Assembly (NCBI GenBank): GCA_014377845.1 | Contig: JACMOV010000191.1 | Span: 1-61,506, forward strand | Reading direction: 5' to 3' | Length of the DNA: 61,506 bases | From: Herminiimonas sp. | Lineage (GTDB): Bacteria > Pseudomonadota > Gammaproteobacteria > Burkholderiales > Burkholderiaceae_D | Shown here: positions 31,550 through 39,397 of the stretch, in pieces | Numbering within the stretch: the first letter of the stretch is position 1 | Layout: the number at the start of each line of letters is the position of its first letter | Translations under genes and position numbers: made by a program | Notes under the pieces: model-generated | Told to the model about the DNA's origin: nothing | Databases searched by the model: none | The model's input: the letters and a program-made list of their open reading frames with translations, nothing else

Positions 31550-31837
31550 TCAAATTCCTGCTTCGAGCTGGTGGGCGACATTCTCCGACCGGTCGCCGAT
31601 CAGGCTTTTCCAGGCACGCAGGAAGTAGTCCTGTTCCCTTGCATTCGGCGCCACCGCCCAATGCACGATCAGTTGGCCCTTGTGATCATGCAGCCGGGTC
31701 AGCTTGGTGATGCAGTCGCCGTTGGCGTCCGCGTCGGCAAGCGCGATGGCGTAGCCGTACACGCGATTGAGCCGCTCGACACGATCGGGCTCGGTATCGC
31801 CGTTGGTGGCGCTAATGGCGGGGTGATCGAGATACAT
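31550..31837 (-). CDS. hypothetical protein, 95 aa
   Basis: I do not recognise this family. It is a short soluble protein with no membrane segment. The middle reads VYGYAIALADADANGDCITKL and KGQLIVHWAV, and the end is acidic and helical. The ATG has an excellent AGGAGAAAGT ribosome site directly upstream, which supports a real gene. It is followed on the same strand by the GH1-RmlD and GH2 genes and preceded by the methyltransferase gene (48-nt gap). Confidence 0.65.
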   Translation of the reverse strand: MYLDHPAISATNGDTEPDRVERLNRVYGYAIALADADANGDCITKLTRLHDHKGQLIVHWAVAPNAREQDYFLRAWKSLIGDRSENVAHQLEAGI

Positions 31838-31885
31838 ACTTTCTCCTGAGAATGTCGGAACGATTCTACCAACAGTCGTCGTGCC

Positions 31886-32752
31886 TCAGGTCACCAATGT
31901 TGCGTGCGCTGCGACTGTTTCCGCATGCGGTGCAAGAAACCGCGGTGCCATCTCCTCGAGGCCAAGCGTCTGGAGCACTTCGCTCAGGCGTTCTGCCGGA
32001 CGCTGGCGCGGCAGGTTGCGGTAACTGGCGATGATCAGTTCGTTCTTCATCGAATGCTCCCAGCCCACCAGTTCGGTCACGCTGACCTGGTAGCCGTGCG
32101 CTTCGAGTTCAAGGCAGCGCAACACGTTGGTGACCTGGCTGCCGAACTCGCGCGTATGGAGCGGATGCCGCCAGATCTCGGTCAGCGCATCGCGGGCACG
32201 CGCCGTGGACTTGTTCTTCTTCAAGACCGATGCGACCTCAGCCTGGCAGCACGGCACCAGGACGATGAACTTTGCCTGCTTGGCGATGGCGAAATGGATC
32301 GCATCGTCCGTGGCGGTGTTGCAGGCGTGCAGTGCGGTCACGACATCGACCTGCGCCGGCATCGCGTCGGATGTCCCCGACTGCGCCACCGACAGGTTCA
32401 GAAACGACATGCGTCCAAATCCCAGTCGGGCCGCCAGCTGTTCGGATTTGAGCACCAGGTCGGCACGGGTCTCGATACCGTAAATATGCGAGGCATCGTC
32501 GCGCGCCTTGAACAGCAGGTCGTACAGCAGGAAGCCGAGATACGACTTTCCGGCGCCGTGATCCACGAGCGCGATCGCGGGCTGCTGCGCAAGCACCTCG
32601 TCGAGCAGCGGCGCAATGAACTGCACCAGGTGATTGACCTGCTTGAGCTTGCGCCGGCTGTCCTGGTTCAGCTTGCCGTCGCGCGTGAGGATATGGAGTT
32701 CCTTGAGCAGGTCGATCGACTGTCCGGGCTTTATTTCATGCATCTGATCCAT
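31886..32752 (-). CDS. class I SAM-dependent methyltransferase
   Basis: A 288-residue soluble protein. The SAM-binding region AIALVDHGAGKSYLGFLL (motif I) and the segment DVVTALHACNTATDDAIHF are visible. A later VLVPCCQAEVA resembles the Methyltransf_32 type, seen in proteins proposed to modify RNA. The substrate is unknown. The start at 32752 (MDQMHEIKPGQSIDLLKEL) is favoured because the upstream 110 codons of open frame are Arg/Pro-rich and overlap the next gene in another frame. Confidence 0.82.
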   Translation of the reverse strand: MDQMHEIKPGQSIDLLKELHILTRDGKLNQDSRRKLKQVNHLVQFIAPLLDEVLAQQPAIALVDHGAGKSYLGFLLYDLLFKARDDASHIYGIETRADLVLKSEQLAARLGFGRMSFLNLSVAQSGTSDAMPAQVDVVTALHACNTATDDAIHFAIAKQAKFIVLVPCCQAEVASVLKKNKSTARARDALTEIWRHPLHTREFGSQVTNVLRCLELEAHGYQVSVTELVGWEHSMKNELIIASYRNLPRQRPAERLSEVLQTLGLEEMAPRFLAPHAETVAAHATLVT

Positions 32753-32843
32753 TGTCTGCCTTTGATGATCGCGCTGCGCTGCAGGTTGCGCCGGCGATGT
32801 CTGGAAAGCGGCAATGGTAATGCAGATGCCGGCGTGCCGGCGA

Positions 32844-33134
32844 TCAGGTAATTTCAGTAAGACATGGCTGCCATTGCGGTTTGCTGGGCGGTGGGGTATC
32901 GCCTGGCTCGCGGATGACTGGATCGGGATGCGGCACTGGATCTTCCTCGGGCGGCTCTTCTTCTCCCGGCAGCGGCTCCTCTTCCGGAATCGGGGCGCGG
33001 TGGGCATGCAACTGGCCGGTGGAGGCCGCAACGGAAAATGCCTGTCGGACTGACCACTCGAAGACTTCTGCCGCCAGGACAACAGCAGCCGACCGCGTGG
33101 CTGACATCGGCACCGATTGACCTGTTTCGTTCAT
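32844..33134 (-). CDS. hypothetical protein, Pro/Glu-rich tail, 96 aa
   Basis: Not recognised. The N-terminal about 45 residues (MNETGQSVPMSATRSAAVVL to AASTGQLHAHRA) are Ala-rich and helical. The second half is a low-complexity acidic Pro tail (PIPEEEPLPGEEEPPEED) ending in PSKPQWQPCLTEIT. GAGGAAA lies eight bases before the ATG at 33134, supporting translation. A longer open frame to 33380 runs through a terminator-like hairpin and is rejected. The palindrome GCCCAGATTCTGGGC at 33247-33261 lies in its leader. Confidence 0.6.
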   Translation of the reverse strand: MNETGQSVPMSATRSAAVVLAAEVFEWSVRQAFSVAASTGQLHAHRAPIPEEEPLPGEEEPPEEDPVPHPDPVIREPGDTPPPSKPQWQPCLTEIT

Positions 33135-33299
33135 GTGATTTTCCTCTTGAGCTGGGACTGCAGTTGCCTGCAGAGGTTCGACGCGGCCAGGGGATGCTGC
33201 CTCTGTCCGCACGCATTCATTCAGGCGCCATGAAGCATGCAGCTTCGCCCAGATTCTGGGCGCATCCAGGCCGAAGCAGCGTGAGCTGGCTAACATAGC

Positions 33300-33334
33300 G
33301 AAAAAAATGCCCACGGACTTGAGGGTCGGTGGGC
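33300..33334 (-). terminator. intrinsic terminator (end of candidate sRNA)
   Basis: A GCCCAC/GTGGGC stem with a 14-nt loop on the minus strand, followed after one A by seven Ts. It would end any minus-strand transcript coming from 33362 or from the 83-residue gene further upstream. Confidence 0.7.
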
Positions 33335-33362
33335 AAGCCTCCGGAACGGAGGAGGAGGAGAC
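33300..33362 (-). ncRNA. candidate small RNA with CUCC-repeat (anti-Shine-Dalgarno) motif
   Basis: On the minus strand a TATAGT -10 box (33369-33374) follows TTAATG by 16 bp (-35-like, 33391-33396). The predicted transcript begins near 33362 with a CTCCTCCTCC run, the perfect complement of a strong ribosome-binding site. It then has a 6-bp CCTCCG/CGGAGG hairpin with a 3-nt loop (33338-33352) and a second hairpin, GCCCAC/GTGGGC (33309-33334), followed by a T-run (33307-33301). About 63 nt in all. The family is not recognised. It could also be an attenuated leader of the 96-residue gene downstream. Confidence 0.45.
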
Positions 33363-33495
33363 CGGCGAACTATAGGTCAAGACTTCGTAGCATTAACTTT
33401 TTATTAACCCAACAAGCGGAACAATTAGGAAAGTGCCGAAAAATCCGGCAACGGCACAGCCGACAGAAGCGCCTGCAAGCGTGAGAAGAGAAGAC

Positions 33496-33747
33496 CTACA
33501 CCGCCGGAATGGCACGCAGGCGCGCCATCAGCAAATCGGTCTCAAGGCTCGAATCATACTGGCGGCCGCCCTTGCGATAGATCATCGCGCCAACCGTGGC
33601 CAGGAATGCGAAGTCTTCCTCGGAAACGGAAGGGCGGATATGCACCATGAATTCGGCGAACGCGGACACGAGATCCTCCATTGCCAGTACGTCTTCCAGT
33701 TTGGAGGCAAGCTTGCTCATGATTACGATTGCATCGTCTTTTTCCAT
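33496..33747 (-). CDS. hypothetical protein, 83 aa
   Basis: Not recognised. It is a small, probably helical, soluble protein (MEKDDAIVIMSKLASKLEDV ... SEEDFAFLATVGAMIYRKGG). The ATG at 33747 has GAGGTAGG about six bases upstream; a 17-codon extension to 33798 has no such site. It stands alone between the candidate sRNA region and the histidine kinase gene. A stem (GTGCCG/CGGCAC, 33433-33457) downstream may be a weak terminator. Confidence 0.6.
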   Translation of the reverse strand: MEKDDAIVIMSKLASKLEDVLAMEDLVSAFAEFMVHIRPSVSEEDFAFLATVGAMIYRKGGRQYDSSLETDLLMARLRAIPAV

Positions 33748-34142
33748 GCCTACCTCGAAATCGCGAAAGAATTTTATTCTGCTGTGCCCTACCCGCAAAA
33801 GAAATAGCAGAAATGAAAAAGCCGACGCAAGCGCCCGTTTTAATCCTCTTTACGTCGCCAGCGCGCCACAAAACCGGCACCTCGTTGCCAATCAACTAAG
33901 TGCCTGTGGTCGGGCATGGACTACGAAATATGGAAGACCGTCGTGCAGGACAGATCGAAGCGGTATGAAACGGAAAACCGAAAAAGGTTCCTGGCATTCC
34001 GTGATCGAAGGCTGACCCTGCCGCAGCGGCATGATATCCTCTCCCATCACCCGTCACTACGGCGACTGCCCGCAGCCGTATCGCAGACCGCCCCAACCAG
34101 GAGTGGCCATGCAGCGCGGCCTTGCTGTCCAAGGATTGAAAA
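33748..34142. other. intergenic region with short leader ORF
   Basis: No full gene is supported here. A 12-codon reading frame at 34109-34147 (ATG CAG CGC ... AAT TAA) has a well-placed AGGAG (34099-34103) six bases before its ATG. Its stop overlaps the beginning of the histidine kinase frame by a few bases, so it may be a coupling leader peptide, or the remnant of the true N-terminus if a frameshift has occurred. The rest shows no clear promoter or terminator. Confidence 0.45.
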
Positions 34143-34193
34143 ATTAATCGACTCGAAACTCTTGCGGAACTGATTGAAACCCGGCTGCCGGTC

Positions 34194-35258
34194 TTGCTGG
34201 ATACCTGGCGGACGCTGCTCAAGCAGCTGCCTGCGGCTCGGCATCTCGATACACCGACGCTGAACGATCACATTCCTGGCTTGCTTGCCGAACTCGTGAC
34301 CGAACTGCGCACGCCGCACGACCCGTCCATACCTCGTGCAGTGATGGGTGGCACGCCGCCTGCCCATGGCCTGCAGCGCCTTGGAGACGGCTTCGAGATC
34401 GAGGAAGTCGTCGCCGAATACAACATCCTGCGCGGTTGCATCCATGATCTTGCATTCGAGAACCACCTTGACCTGCAGGGCGAGCCATTCCATATCATGA
34501 ATCGTGTGCTTGATAGCGCGATCGGCAGTGCGGTGCAGACTTACGCGACGCGGCAAGCCTTGAAAGTCCAGCAGCGCCGCGAAGAGTATCTGGCTTTTGT
34601 CGCCCACGACCTGCGTACGCCGATCAATGCGATCGGCCTGGCAGCCCGGGTGCTCGAAGTGCAGCTGGCCGACAACGAGCGTCGGGTTCAAACGGCGCAG
34701 ATGATCAAGACGCTGACGCGCAATGTCCATCAGTTGTCCGAATTGGTCGACAAGATTCTTGAAGAAAATATCAATCTCGAAACCGAATCCGGCGTTCGCT
34801 TGGAGCGGCGGCATCTCGATCTCTGGCCGCTGGTCGAGGGCCTCATCCACGATCTGCATCCGGTTGCGGGGACCGGCAGCACGCAATTGATCAACCAGGT
34901 GCCAGTGGAGCTGGTCGCCTATGCGGATGCCAGCCTGTTGCGGCGGGTGTTCCAGAATCTGATTGCCAATGCAATCAACTACACGCCACGCGGCGAAGTC
35001 GTCATCAGCGCTGCGCCGCTGGGTAACGGTGGCGGTCTCGAATGCACGGTCGCCGACAACGGTAAGGGCATCGCGGCAGATCAGCTGGAAAAAATATTCG
35101 ACAAGTACGAGAGCAATCCGGATGAGTCGGGTGGCTTCGGACTCGGACTGGCAATCTTCAAGGCCTTCATCGATGCCCACGAGGGTACGGTCAGCGTCAG
35201 CAGCGTGGAAGGCCAGGGGTCGACGTTCAAGTTCACTCTGCCGGCGCGCGAGCAGTAA
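34194..35258 (+). CDS. soluble sensor histidine kinase with RsbRD-type N-terminus
   Basis: A 354-residue kinase with no membrane segment. The N-terminal about 115 residues (LDTWRTLLKQLPAARHL ... EEVVAEYNILRGCIHDL) resemble the RsbRD_N sensor domain. The H-box is VAHDLRTPINAIG. The HATPase domain has NLIANAINYTPRG (N-box), DNGKGI and GGFGLGLAIFKAF. No receiver gene is adjacent. The start is uncertain: 34194 is a TTG without a ribosome site. The open frame continues in phase to 34140 (INRLETLAELIETRLPVLL), and AAGGA at 34131-34135 is suitably spaced for an ATT at 34143. Confidence 0.85.
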   Translation: MLDTWRTLLKQLPAARHLDTPTLNDHIPGLLAELVTELRTPHDPSIPRAVMGGTPPAHGLQRLGDGFEIEEVVAEYNILRGCIHDLAFENHLDLQGEPFHIMNRVLDSAIGSAVQTYATRQALKVQQRREEYLAFVAHDLRTPINAIGLAARVLEVQLADNERRVQTAQMIKTLTRNVHQLSELVDKILEENINLETESGVRLERRHLDLWPLVEGLIHDLHPVAGTGSTQLINQVPVELVAYADASLLRRVFQNLIANAINYTPRGEVVISAAPLGNGGGLECTVADNGKGIAADQLEKIFDKYESNPDESGGFGLGLAIFKAFIDAHEGTVSVSSVEGQGSTFKFTLPAREQ

Positions 35259-35279
35259 TCAGCTATCGGCTGCAGCTGC

Positions 35280-35762
35280 TTAGCTACTGTAGCCGCAATC
35301 CTTCGGCGAGAACGAGAGCTTGCCAATCGCGTGCCCATCCTTGCCTTGGTATACATATGCCACGGTGACCCGGTTACGGAAGAACATTTTCAGGTCATCG
35401 GATGCGCACACTTTCTTTTGTAGCATAGGCCGAAATGCCTTGTAGAAGCTCGCGGTCTTGAGCTCCTTGCTGCTCACATTGAGCATCGTGTAATGGTAGG
35501 CGAACTGATGACCCGGTTCTGCGCTGACCTTGTCTAGTCGCGTGTCCGGATCGACTTCCTGCGGCATCTTGCGGTTCATCTTCTCGCTCATCTTGCTGAG
35601 CGTGTCGTCAAGATCCATGTTGGCGCCGTTCGGTTGCCCCAGGAATGAATTAAAGAATCCGCCGGCGCCGCCGAAACCTGCCGCTTGCACCGGCCTACCC
35701 AGGCCAACTGTCGCGCAGAGTGCAGCACCCAGCATCACGGTGGAGACGAATAGCTTGGTCAT
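35280..35762 (-). CDS. secreted hypothetical protein, 160 aa
   Basis: A signal peptide (MTKLFVSTVMLGAALCATV to VQAAG, about 1-28) precedes a Gly/Phe/Asn-rich segment. A conserved-looking domain with MNRKMPQEVDPDTRLDKV, FAYHYTMLNVSS and a C-terminal VSYSY-like KDGHAIGKLSFSPKDC follows. Two Cys (in KKVCASDDL and PKDCGYS) may form a disulfide in the periplasm. Similar small periplasmic proteins occur in many proteobacteria, but I know no function. AGGA lies eight bases before the ATG. It is convergent with the histidine kinase gene. Confidence 0.75.
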   Translation of the reverse strand: MTKLFVSTVMLGAALCATVGLGRPVQAAGFGGAGGFFNSFLGQPNGANMDLDDTLSKMSEKMNRKMPQEVDPDTRLDKVSAEPGHQFAYHYTMLNVSSKELKTASFYKAFRPMLQKKVCASDDLKMFFRNRVTVAYVYQGKDGHAIGKLSFSPKDCGYSS

Positions 35763-36189
35763 GGAATGTCCTGGAAAAATGTGAATCGGGAATTCAAAGT
35801 TGGCGTACTTGCAACACGCCGTCCGAGTCTATCACCGAAGCTACTTGATCGAAACAAACTGTACCCCGGCCGGATACCGACCGGCTCAGTGCCGCGGTCA
35901 GTCATGACGGGATATGACTGCCTGCAGGCCGCACCATCCGCCGCAAGAGCTTAACGGAGTGCAGCTTTTCCATCTGTGCGCCAGGGCACCTTGAAACTTT
36001 TTCGTGCCGTGCATTTGGCTGACCAAGCCCAACACCGATTTTTCCCCAGCTGCGATGCTGACCGAGTGCCTGCGGGCCGCTGATGGCTCGCGTTTCTGCA
36101 ATCTTGGAAAAGGATCGGATTTGATGACAATGGCACGCAAGCAGCGCCCTTTCCGCACATTCAGGTCCGTGACGTTGCAGGAAGGCCAC
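35763..36189. other. intergenic region, no supported gene
   Basis: A 427-bp stretch between two divergent genes for exported proteins. Open frames on both strands lack ribosome sites and protein character. It probably holds both promoters, but I could not identify -35/-10 pairs with confidence. Confidence 0.4.
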
Positions 36190-36918
36190 GTGTACACCGT
36201 CTCCCGGACGTTACTCTCCTCCGGCCTCCGGCTACTCGTACTGGCAACTTTGCCCGCGCTCGCCTTCGCAGTTCGCGCGGCAGAACCGCCCGGTGTGGCA
36301 TGGGGCGCCAATCTCGGCTCGACCGGGGTCGGCCTGTATGCGACGCTGCCGCTTTCGCACGAATACCGTCTGTCGGGCCGTCTGGGCGTGAATTATCTGG
36401 ATCGCTACACGTTCACAAAAAGCACCGCTTATGTGAACTACGATTTCAAGGCGTCGCTACGTACCGTCGATGCGCTGCTGGACTGGCATCCCGCCCACAA
36501 CGGCTTCACCCTGACTGCGGGCGTAATGTACAACGACAATGCGGTCGACGGCGTCGGCAACCTCAACCGGGTAGCCATCTTCAGTTTCGAAAACCGTACC
36601 TTCAGCACGACGCAACTCGGCCGTCTGGTGGGTCGCATCGACTTTCCGACGGTTGCACCTTACCTCGGGATTGGCTGGAACCCGACGCAGGAAACCGATC
36701 GCGGCTGGCACTTTTCCTCGGATCTGGGGGTGATGTACCAAGGCGCACCGCGCACCACCCTCGGTCTCGGCGACTGCACGCTACCCGGCAATCGCTGCAG
36801 CCTGGTTGCTGCCTTTGTCGCACCGACCATCGCCGCCGAGGCCCGGAGGCTCGATGCCGAACTCAAGAACTACCGGTATTTTCCGGTTGTGCGGATCGGC
36901 CTGAATTACAGGTTCTAA
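36190..36918 (+). CDS. outer-membrane beta-barrel protein
   Basis: A 242-residue protein with a signal peptide (about 1-29, VYTVSRTLLSSGLRLLVLAT to AVRAAE). Alternating amphipathic strands follow (GVGLYATLPLSHEYRLSGRL, STAYVNYDFKASL, GFTLTAGVMYND). The C-terminal strand ends VVRIGLNYRF with terminal Phe, the BAM recognition signature. I favour the GTG at 36190, which has AGGAAGG four bases upstream and places the signal peptide at the N-terminus; an ATG at 36124 would add 22 residues before it. The cargo or function is unknown. Confidence 0.8.
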   Translation: MYTVSRTLLSSGLRLLVLATLPALAFAVRAAEPPGVAWGANLGSTGVGLYATLPLSHEYRLSGRLGVNYLDRYTFTKSTAYVNYDFKASLRTVDALLDWHPAHNGFTLTAGVMYNDNAVDGVGNLNRVAIFSFENRTFSTTQLGRLVGRIDFPTVAPYLGIGWNPTQETDRGWHFSSDLGVMYQGAPRTTLGLGDCTLPGNRCSLVAAFVAPTIAAEARRLDAELKNYRYFPVVRIGLNYRF

Positions 36919-37082
36919 GCACCCGGCCAACGTAAATCGGGAAATGGATGTCGTCCTGAGGAGGTGCAGGGTAAGGTCGCCGACCCGCTGCACTGCGCGC
37001 CGTGCGATCGCTGCAAGGGATCGTCTACGCAGCAGCGCGCTACTCCAGGCCGTGGCCGTTCACAATTCATGTGGCCCGGCGC

Positions 37083-38435
37083 TTATGCAATCTGTTGCTG
37101 GCAGGGGCCGCCTGGCGCTTCCGGCTCTTTGCCGCCAGTTCCGCCGGGATCGTTTGCGCCGCCTGCATCATTTGTTCCCCCGGGATCCGGCTTGTTGCCG
37201 GCATTACCGGCATTAGCGCTGCCGGACGGGTCTGCGGTGCAAAGAACGGTGGCGCACGGCGGTGCATCGGGGCGGGATGCTGGCGGCATCCCGGGATTGC
37301 CCGGAGCGCCGCCGTTTCCCCTGCCGGGCGCCGACACGGAAATACCTTCGATGGCATCGGATTGCATGTGCAGCGTCACATGCATGACAACCGGGATCAA
37401 ACCCTCGTTGATTTTCTGTGAGTTGAAGCCGCCGGTGCCCGGATTGGTCCATCGCAGATAACGCGAGACCATGGCGCCGATGAGCGGCACCTGCGGCTTG
37501 TAGGCATGCGTCAACCGCAGCTTGAGCAGGTTCGCATCCTGGATGTTCTGGCCGGACCCGGCCGGAATGAAGATCGCCTTCTTATAGGCCAGCCCGCCGT
37601 TCGGGATCACCCGATGGGTGCCGCCGCCAATGGTATTTTGCAGGTCGACGTCATTGAAATCCGCAAAACTTTCGGCAGTCGGATTCAACATCTCGATCTG
37701 CAGGTTGGCGTCGGCATCGGCCTGCGCCTTGCTGCCGGCGAGCGCCAGATCGACCGGCCGCGGACTCGCGCTGTAAAGCGGAACCAGCGCACGCACATAG
37801 GCCTGGCGGATCGCATTGATGTCGGCATGCCCGGTACTACCCGCCCGCGCCGCCATGAACGCCGCATGGTTATACTGGTTTTTTGCAAAGAACATCAGCC
37901 CGTATTGCAGCATGGCCAACCCCATCAATGTGATGATCGGGGCCACGACCGCGAATTCGATCATGGCGGATCCCCGTTCACGCGCCACCGGCGATACCGG
38001 CGATGGAACATCCCGGTCTGCAGTGCGCTTGCCTTCGGACGCCTGAAAGAACGGATGCTCCAGCCGCGCGCCTTTTCGGATCTTCAGCCGCGCTATGCTG
38101 CCGGCGCGCAATTCAAGAACATGCCGGGCTTTGGACGCCGGGCCATCGTGGCCGTCGCGGTAGCTGCGCAGACGCATGCGCCACGGCGGCAGATCCGACA
38201 CGCAGCGCTTCACCACCCCACCGGCATCGAGAAAAATCACATCCACGCTCTGGCGCATGAAGCAGGTATGAATGCTGGAACAGCGCGTCAGCAGCAACCC
38301 TTCATCGCGCTGCAGCACGCCTGCCATCATCAGGCCGCGCAGGCGCGTGATGAATGTGTTGGCCAGTTTTAACCGTAGTGGATGCGCACCGCTGACAGTC
38401 ACGATCGCACATGGCACATGATTCTGTTTCATCAA
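37083..38435 (-). CDS. DUF192 domain fused to TadE-like pilus protein
   Basis: A 450-residue two-part protein. Residues about 1-125 are a DUF192 domain (LANTFITRLRGLMMAGVL, RCSSIHTCFMRQSVDVIFLD), a small family of unknown function. Residues about 150-400 are a TadE/TadG-type pseudopilin with the processing motif RGSAMIEFAVVAPI and a hydrophobic helix (about 157-180). The C-terminal about 40 residues are Gly/Pro/Asp-rich (DPGGTNDAGGANDPGG) and end near a Cys. Normally DUF192 proteins are separate. The start overlaps the tadC stop by four bases, so the two are coupled. It is the last gene of the tad locus. Confidence 0.88.
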   Translation of the reverse strand: MMKQNHVPCAIVTVSGAHPLRLKLANTFITRLRGLMMAGVLQRDEGLLLTRCSSIHTCFMRQSVDVIFLDAGGVVKRCVSDLPPWRMRLRSYRDGHDGPASKARHVLELRAGSIARLKIRKGARLEHPFFQASEGKRTADRDVPSPVSPVARERGSAMIEFAVVAPIITLMGLAMLQYGLMFFAKNQYNHAAFMAARAGSTGHADINAIRQAYVRALVPLYSASPRPVDLALAGSKAQADADANLQIEMLNPTAESFADFNDVDLQNTIGGGTHRVIPNGGLAYKKAIFIPAGSGQNIQDANLLKLRLTHAYKPQVPLIGAMVSRYLRWTNPGTGGFNSQKINEGLIPVVMHVTLHMQSDAIEGISVSAPGRGNGGAPGNPGMPPASRPDAPPCATVLCTADPSGSANAGNAGNKPDPGGTNDAGGANDPGGTGGKEPEAPGGPCQQQIA

Positions 38436-39373
38436 AGACCCGAGTTCATGAATTTCATTACGATAGGAAAAAATAGCACGAGGAACGTGCAGGGAAAGAT
38501 GAATGCAATCAGCGGAAACAGCATCTTGACCGGTGCTTCCATTGCCAGTTTTTCGGCGCGCAGGAAGCGTTCGCTACGGCGTTGATCCGCCTGGGCACGC
38601 AACACCGGACCGAGGTTCATGCCCATCCGCTCGGCCTGGATCACCGCCATGGTGAAATTGGTGATGCCAGGCTCGTCGAGGCGCAGTGCGAGGTCGCGCA
38701 GCGCCATCGCGCGTGACTGGCCGGAACGGATGTCCCGCATCACCCTCTGCAGCGCCTCGCGCAGCACGCCTTTCGGTCCTTTTGCGACCGCCTGCGTCAT
38801 CGCACCCTGCATGTTCAATCCGGCTTCGACACACAGGGTGATGATGTCGAGATAGAAGGGCAAGGTTTTCAGCAACTCACGCCGGCGCGCCGCCAATCGG
38901 TCTCGTAGCCAGATTCCCGGGTAGGCCCATCCGAACAAGCCGCCGAGCGCCGATACCTGCAAATACGTCCCGAGCGAAACGCCATTCCCGCCGTGTTGCG
39001 CCGATTCGAACGACCCAAGCAGCCACCATGCCGAAAGCGCGGCAAATCCGGCGCACAGCAGTCTGCCAGCGAAAAACTGCGCAGGCGCGATGCAGTAATC
39101 GAGTCCGGCCTTGCGCAGCCGTGCGAGAAGAATGGCGCGGGTTCGGCGCGGCAGCATGTGATCGATGTAGAAGCTCACCCACTGCAGCAGAATCCACGTG
39201 ACCCGGAAGCCGAGCGGCGGCGGATCCTTGTATTCGCGGTCCTCTGGCGGCACCTCGGTGACCGAGCGGGTCAGCACCCAGGCCAGCAGCGCCACCGACA
39301 GTCCGATCGCGACAGCGATCAAAAGGCTGACTTCGCCTCCGCTTTCCAGTATCCAGCGATTCACGTATTCCAC
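38432..39373 (-). CDS. tadC: Tad pilus inner-membrane platform protein TadC
   Basis: A 313-residue protein of the type II secretion F family that forms the inner-membrane platform with TadB. Hydrophobic segments near residues 15-35, 100-125 and 285-305 flank the cytosolic T2SSF domain (LPFYLDIITLCVEAGLNMQGAM, GMNLGPVLRAQADQRRSERF). It starts 24 nt after tadB and overlaps the next gene by four bases. Confidence 0.93.
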   Translation of the reverse strand: MEYVNRWILESGGEVSLLIAVAIGLSVALLAWVLTRSVTEVPPEDREYKDPPPLGFRVTWILLQWVSFYIDHMLPRRTRAILLARLRKAGLDYCIAPAQFFAGRLLCAGFAALSAWWLLGSFESAQHGGNGVSLGTYLQVSALGGLFGWAYPGIWLRDRLAARRRELLKTLPFYLDIITLCVEAGLNMQGAMTQAVAKGPKGVLREALQRVMRDIRSGQSRAMALRDLALRLDEPGITNFTMAVIQAERMGMNLGPVLRAQADQRRSERFLRAEKLAMEAPVKMLFPLIAFIFPCTFLVLFFPIVMKFMNSGL

Positions 39374-39397
39374 TCCCTGAAATGGCGCGCAGGCGCG

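Noticed and set aside
32753-33082. 110-codon N-terminal extension of the methyltransferase
   Set aside because: It is Arg/Pro/Ser-rich, lacks similarity to the family, and overlaps the 96-residue gene that has its own ribosome site.
33916-34173. 85-codon plus-strand open frame before the histidine kinase
   Set aside because: Composition is Arg/His/Pro-rich with no ribosome site, and it overlaps the better supported 34109 leader ORF in a different frame.
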